64,000 nt of DNA from Pseudomonas sp. CAN1. GTDB taxonomy: Bacteria; Pseudomonadota; Gammaproteobacteria; Pseudomonadales; Pseudomonadaceae. Location of the stretch: contig NZ_JASMRU010000021.1 in NCBI RefSeq assembly GCF_030462585.1, forward strand, positions 1 through 64,000, in the 5' to 3' direction. A program made the position numbers and the translations under genes. A model generated the notes under the pieces. It ran no database searches, was not told the origin of the DNA, and saw nothing but the letters and a program-made list of their open reading frames with translations. This document shows positions 63,974 through 64,000 of this stretch, piece by piece; position 1 is the stretch's first letter; the number at the start of each line of letters is the position of its first letter.

Positions 63974-64000
63974 ATGTCTGAATCCATGTCCTGCGGAAGC
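63974..64000 (+). CDS. Start of next operon gene (partial)
   Basis: ATG 63974 has GAGAG upstream and opens a frame of nine codons (MSESMSCGS) before the window ends. It is in line with the preceding operon, 27 bases after the HpcH-like stop. Too short to classify. Confidence 0.55.

Noticed and set aside
1-64000. CRISPR arrays, tRNA, rRNA, insertion sequences, prophage genes
   Set aside because: No regularly spaced repeats, tRNA cloverleaf, transposase or phage protein was recognised on either strand.

Overview
The window is a GC-rich proteobacterial chromosome segment. Gene families and gene orders point to Pseudomonas, probably near the P. aeruginosa / P. nitroreducens / P. citronellolis lineage; this is inferred from content, because no rRNA or marker gene is present. 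Supporting signs are a Bat (vWA/TPR/BatD) operon, a DUF1302-DUF1329-LuxR unit, a FinO/ProQ-like gene, a Zur-type site beside an AmiA-like amidase, and many LysR/AraC/GlxA regulators. I saw no tRNA, rRNA, insertion sequence, prophage or CRISPR array. Both ends cut genes.

Layout. 0-10.1 kb: end of a Bat operon, then envelope genes (exported HAD hydrolase, arylsulfatase, membrane protein with a spermidine-synthase-like domain, MltF-like lytic transglycosylase, DUF502 protein). 10.4-16.4 kb: DUF1302 and DUF1329 outer-membrane/periplasmic pair with a MalT-like LuxR regulator. 16.4-22.9 kb: AraC/GMC oxidoreductase pair with a truncated membrane gene, AraC-GyrI regulator, LysR/aldo-keto reductase pair and a RidA-like protein. 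23.1-32.3 kb: housekeeping and small genes (DUF748, ProQ-like, zinc ribbon, LprI-like, lipoprotein), plus a LysR-controlled NmrA-MFS-SDR operon. 32.6-37.7 kb: aldehyde dehydrogenase, iron alcohol dehydrogenase, NCS1 permease and TetR regulator, preceded by two matching operator-like dyads. 37.7-39.5 kb: TSUP transporter and LysR. 39.5-43.3 kb: zinc-type ABC transporter divergent from an amidase across a Zur-like box.

43.4-57.4 kb is a signalling and redox island: MBL hydrolase and NDH-2-like flavoprotein, a single-domain response regulator, LysR, GlxA-type regulator, a FixJ-type response regulator, an 1833-residue kinase/ATPase/GAF/PAS/histidine kinase, a MerR-SDR pair and a Tat-exported alpha/beta hydrolase. 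Several promoters here carry dyads related to ATACCTAGGTAT, often about two helical turns apart. A similar dyad lies before the DUF1302 operon.

57.8-64 kb is a GntR-led catabolic operon with a complete polyamine-type ABC importer, an RraA-fold protein and an HpcH/HpaI-fold protein. Both of the latter seem to lack the usual pyruvate-binding arginine. The most interesting points are the shared-dyad regulon around the giant kinase, its degenerate N-terminal kinase domain, the shared Zur box, and the two altered aldolase folds.
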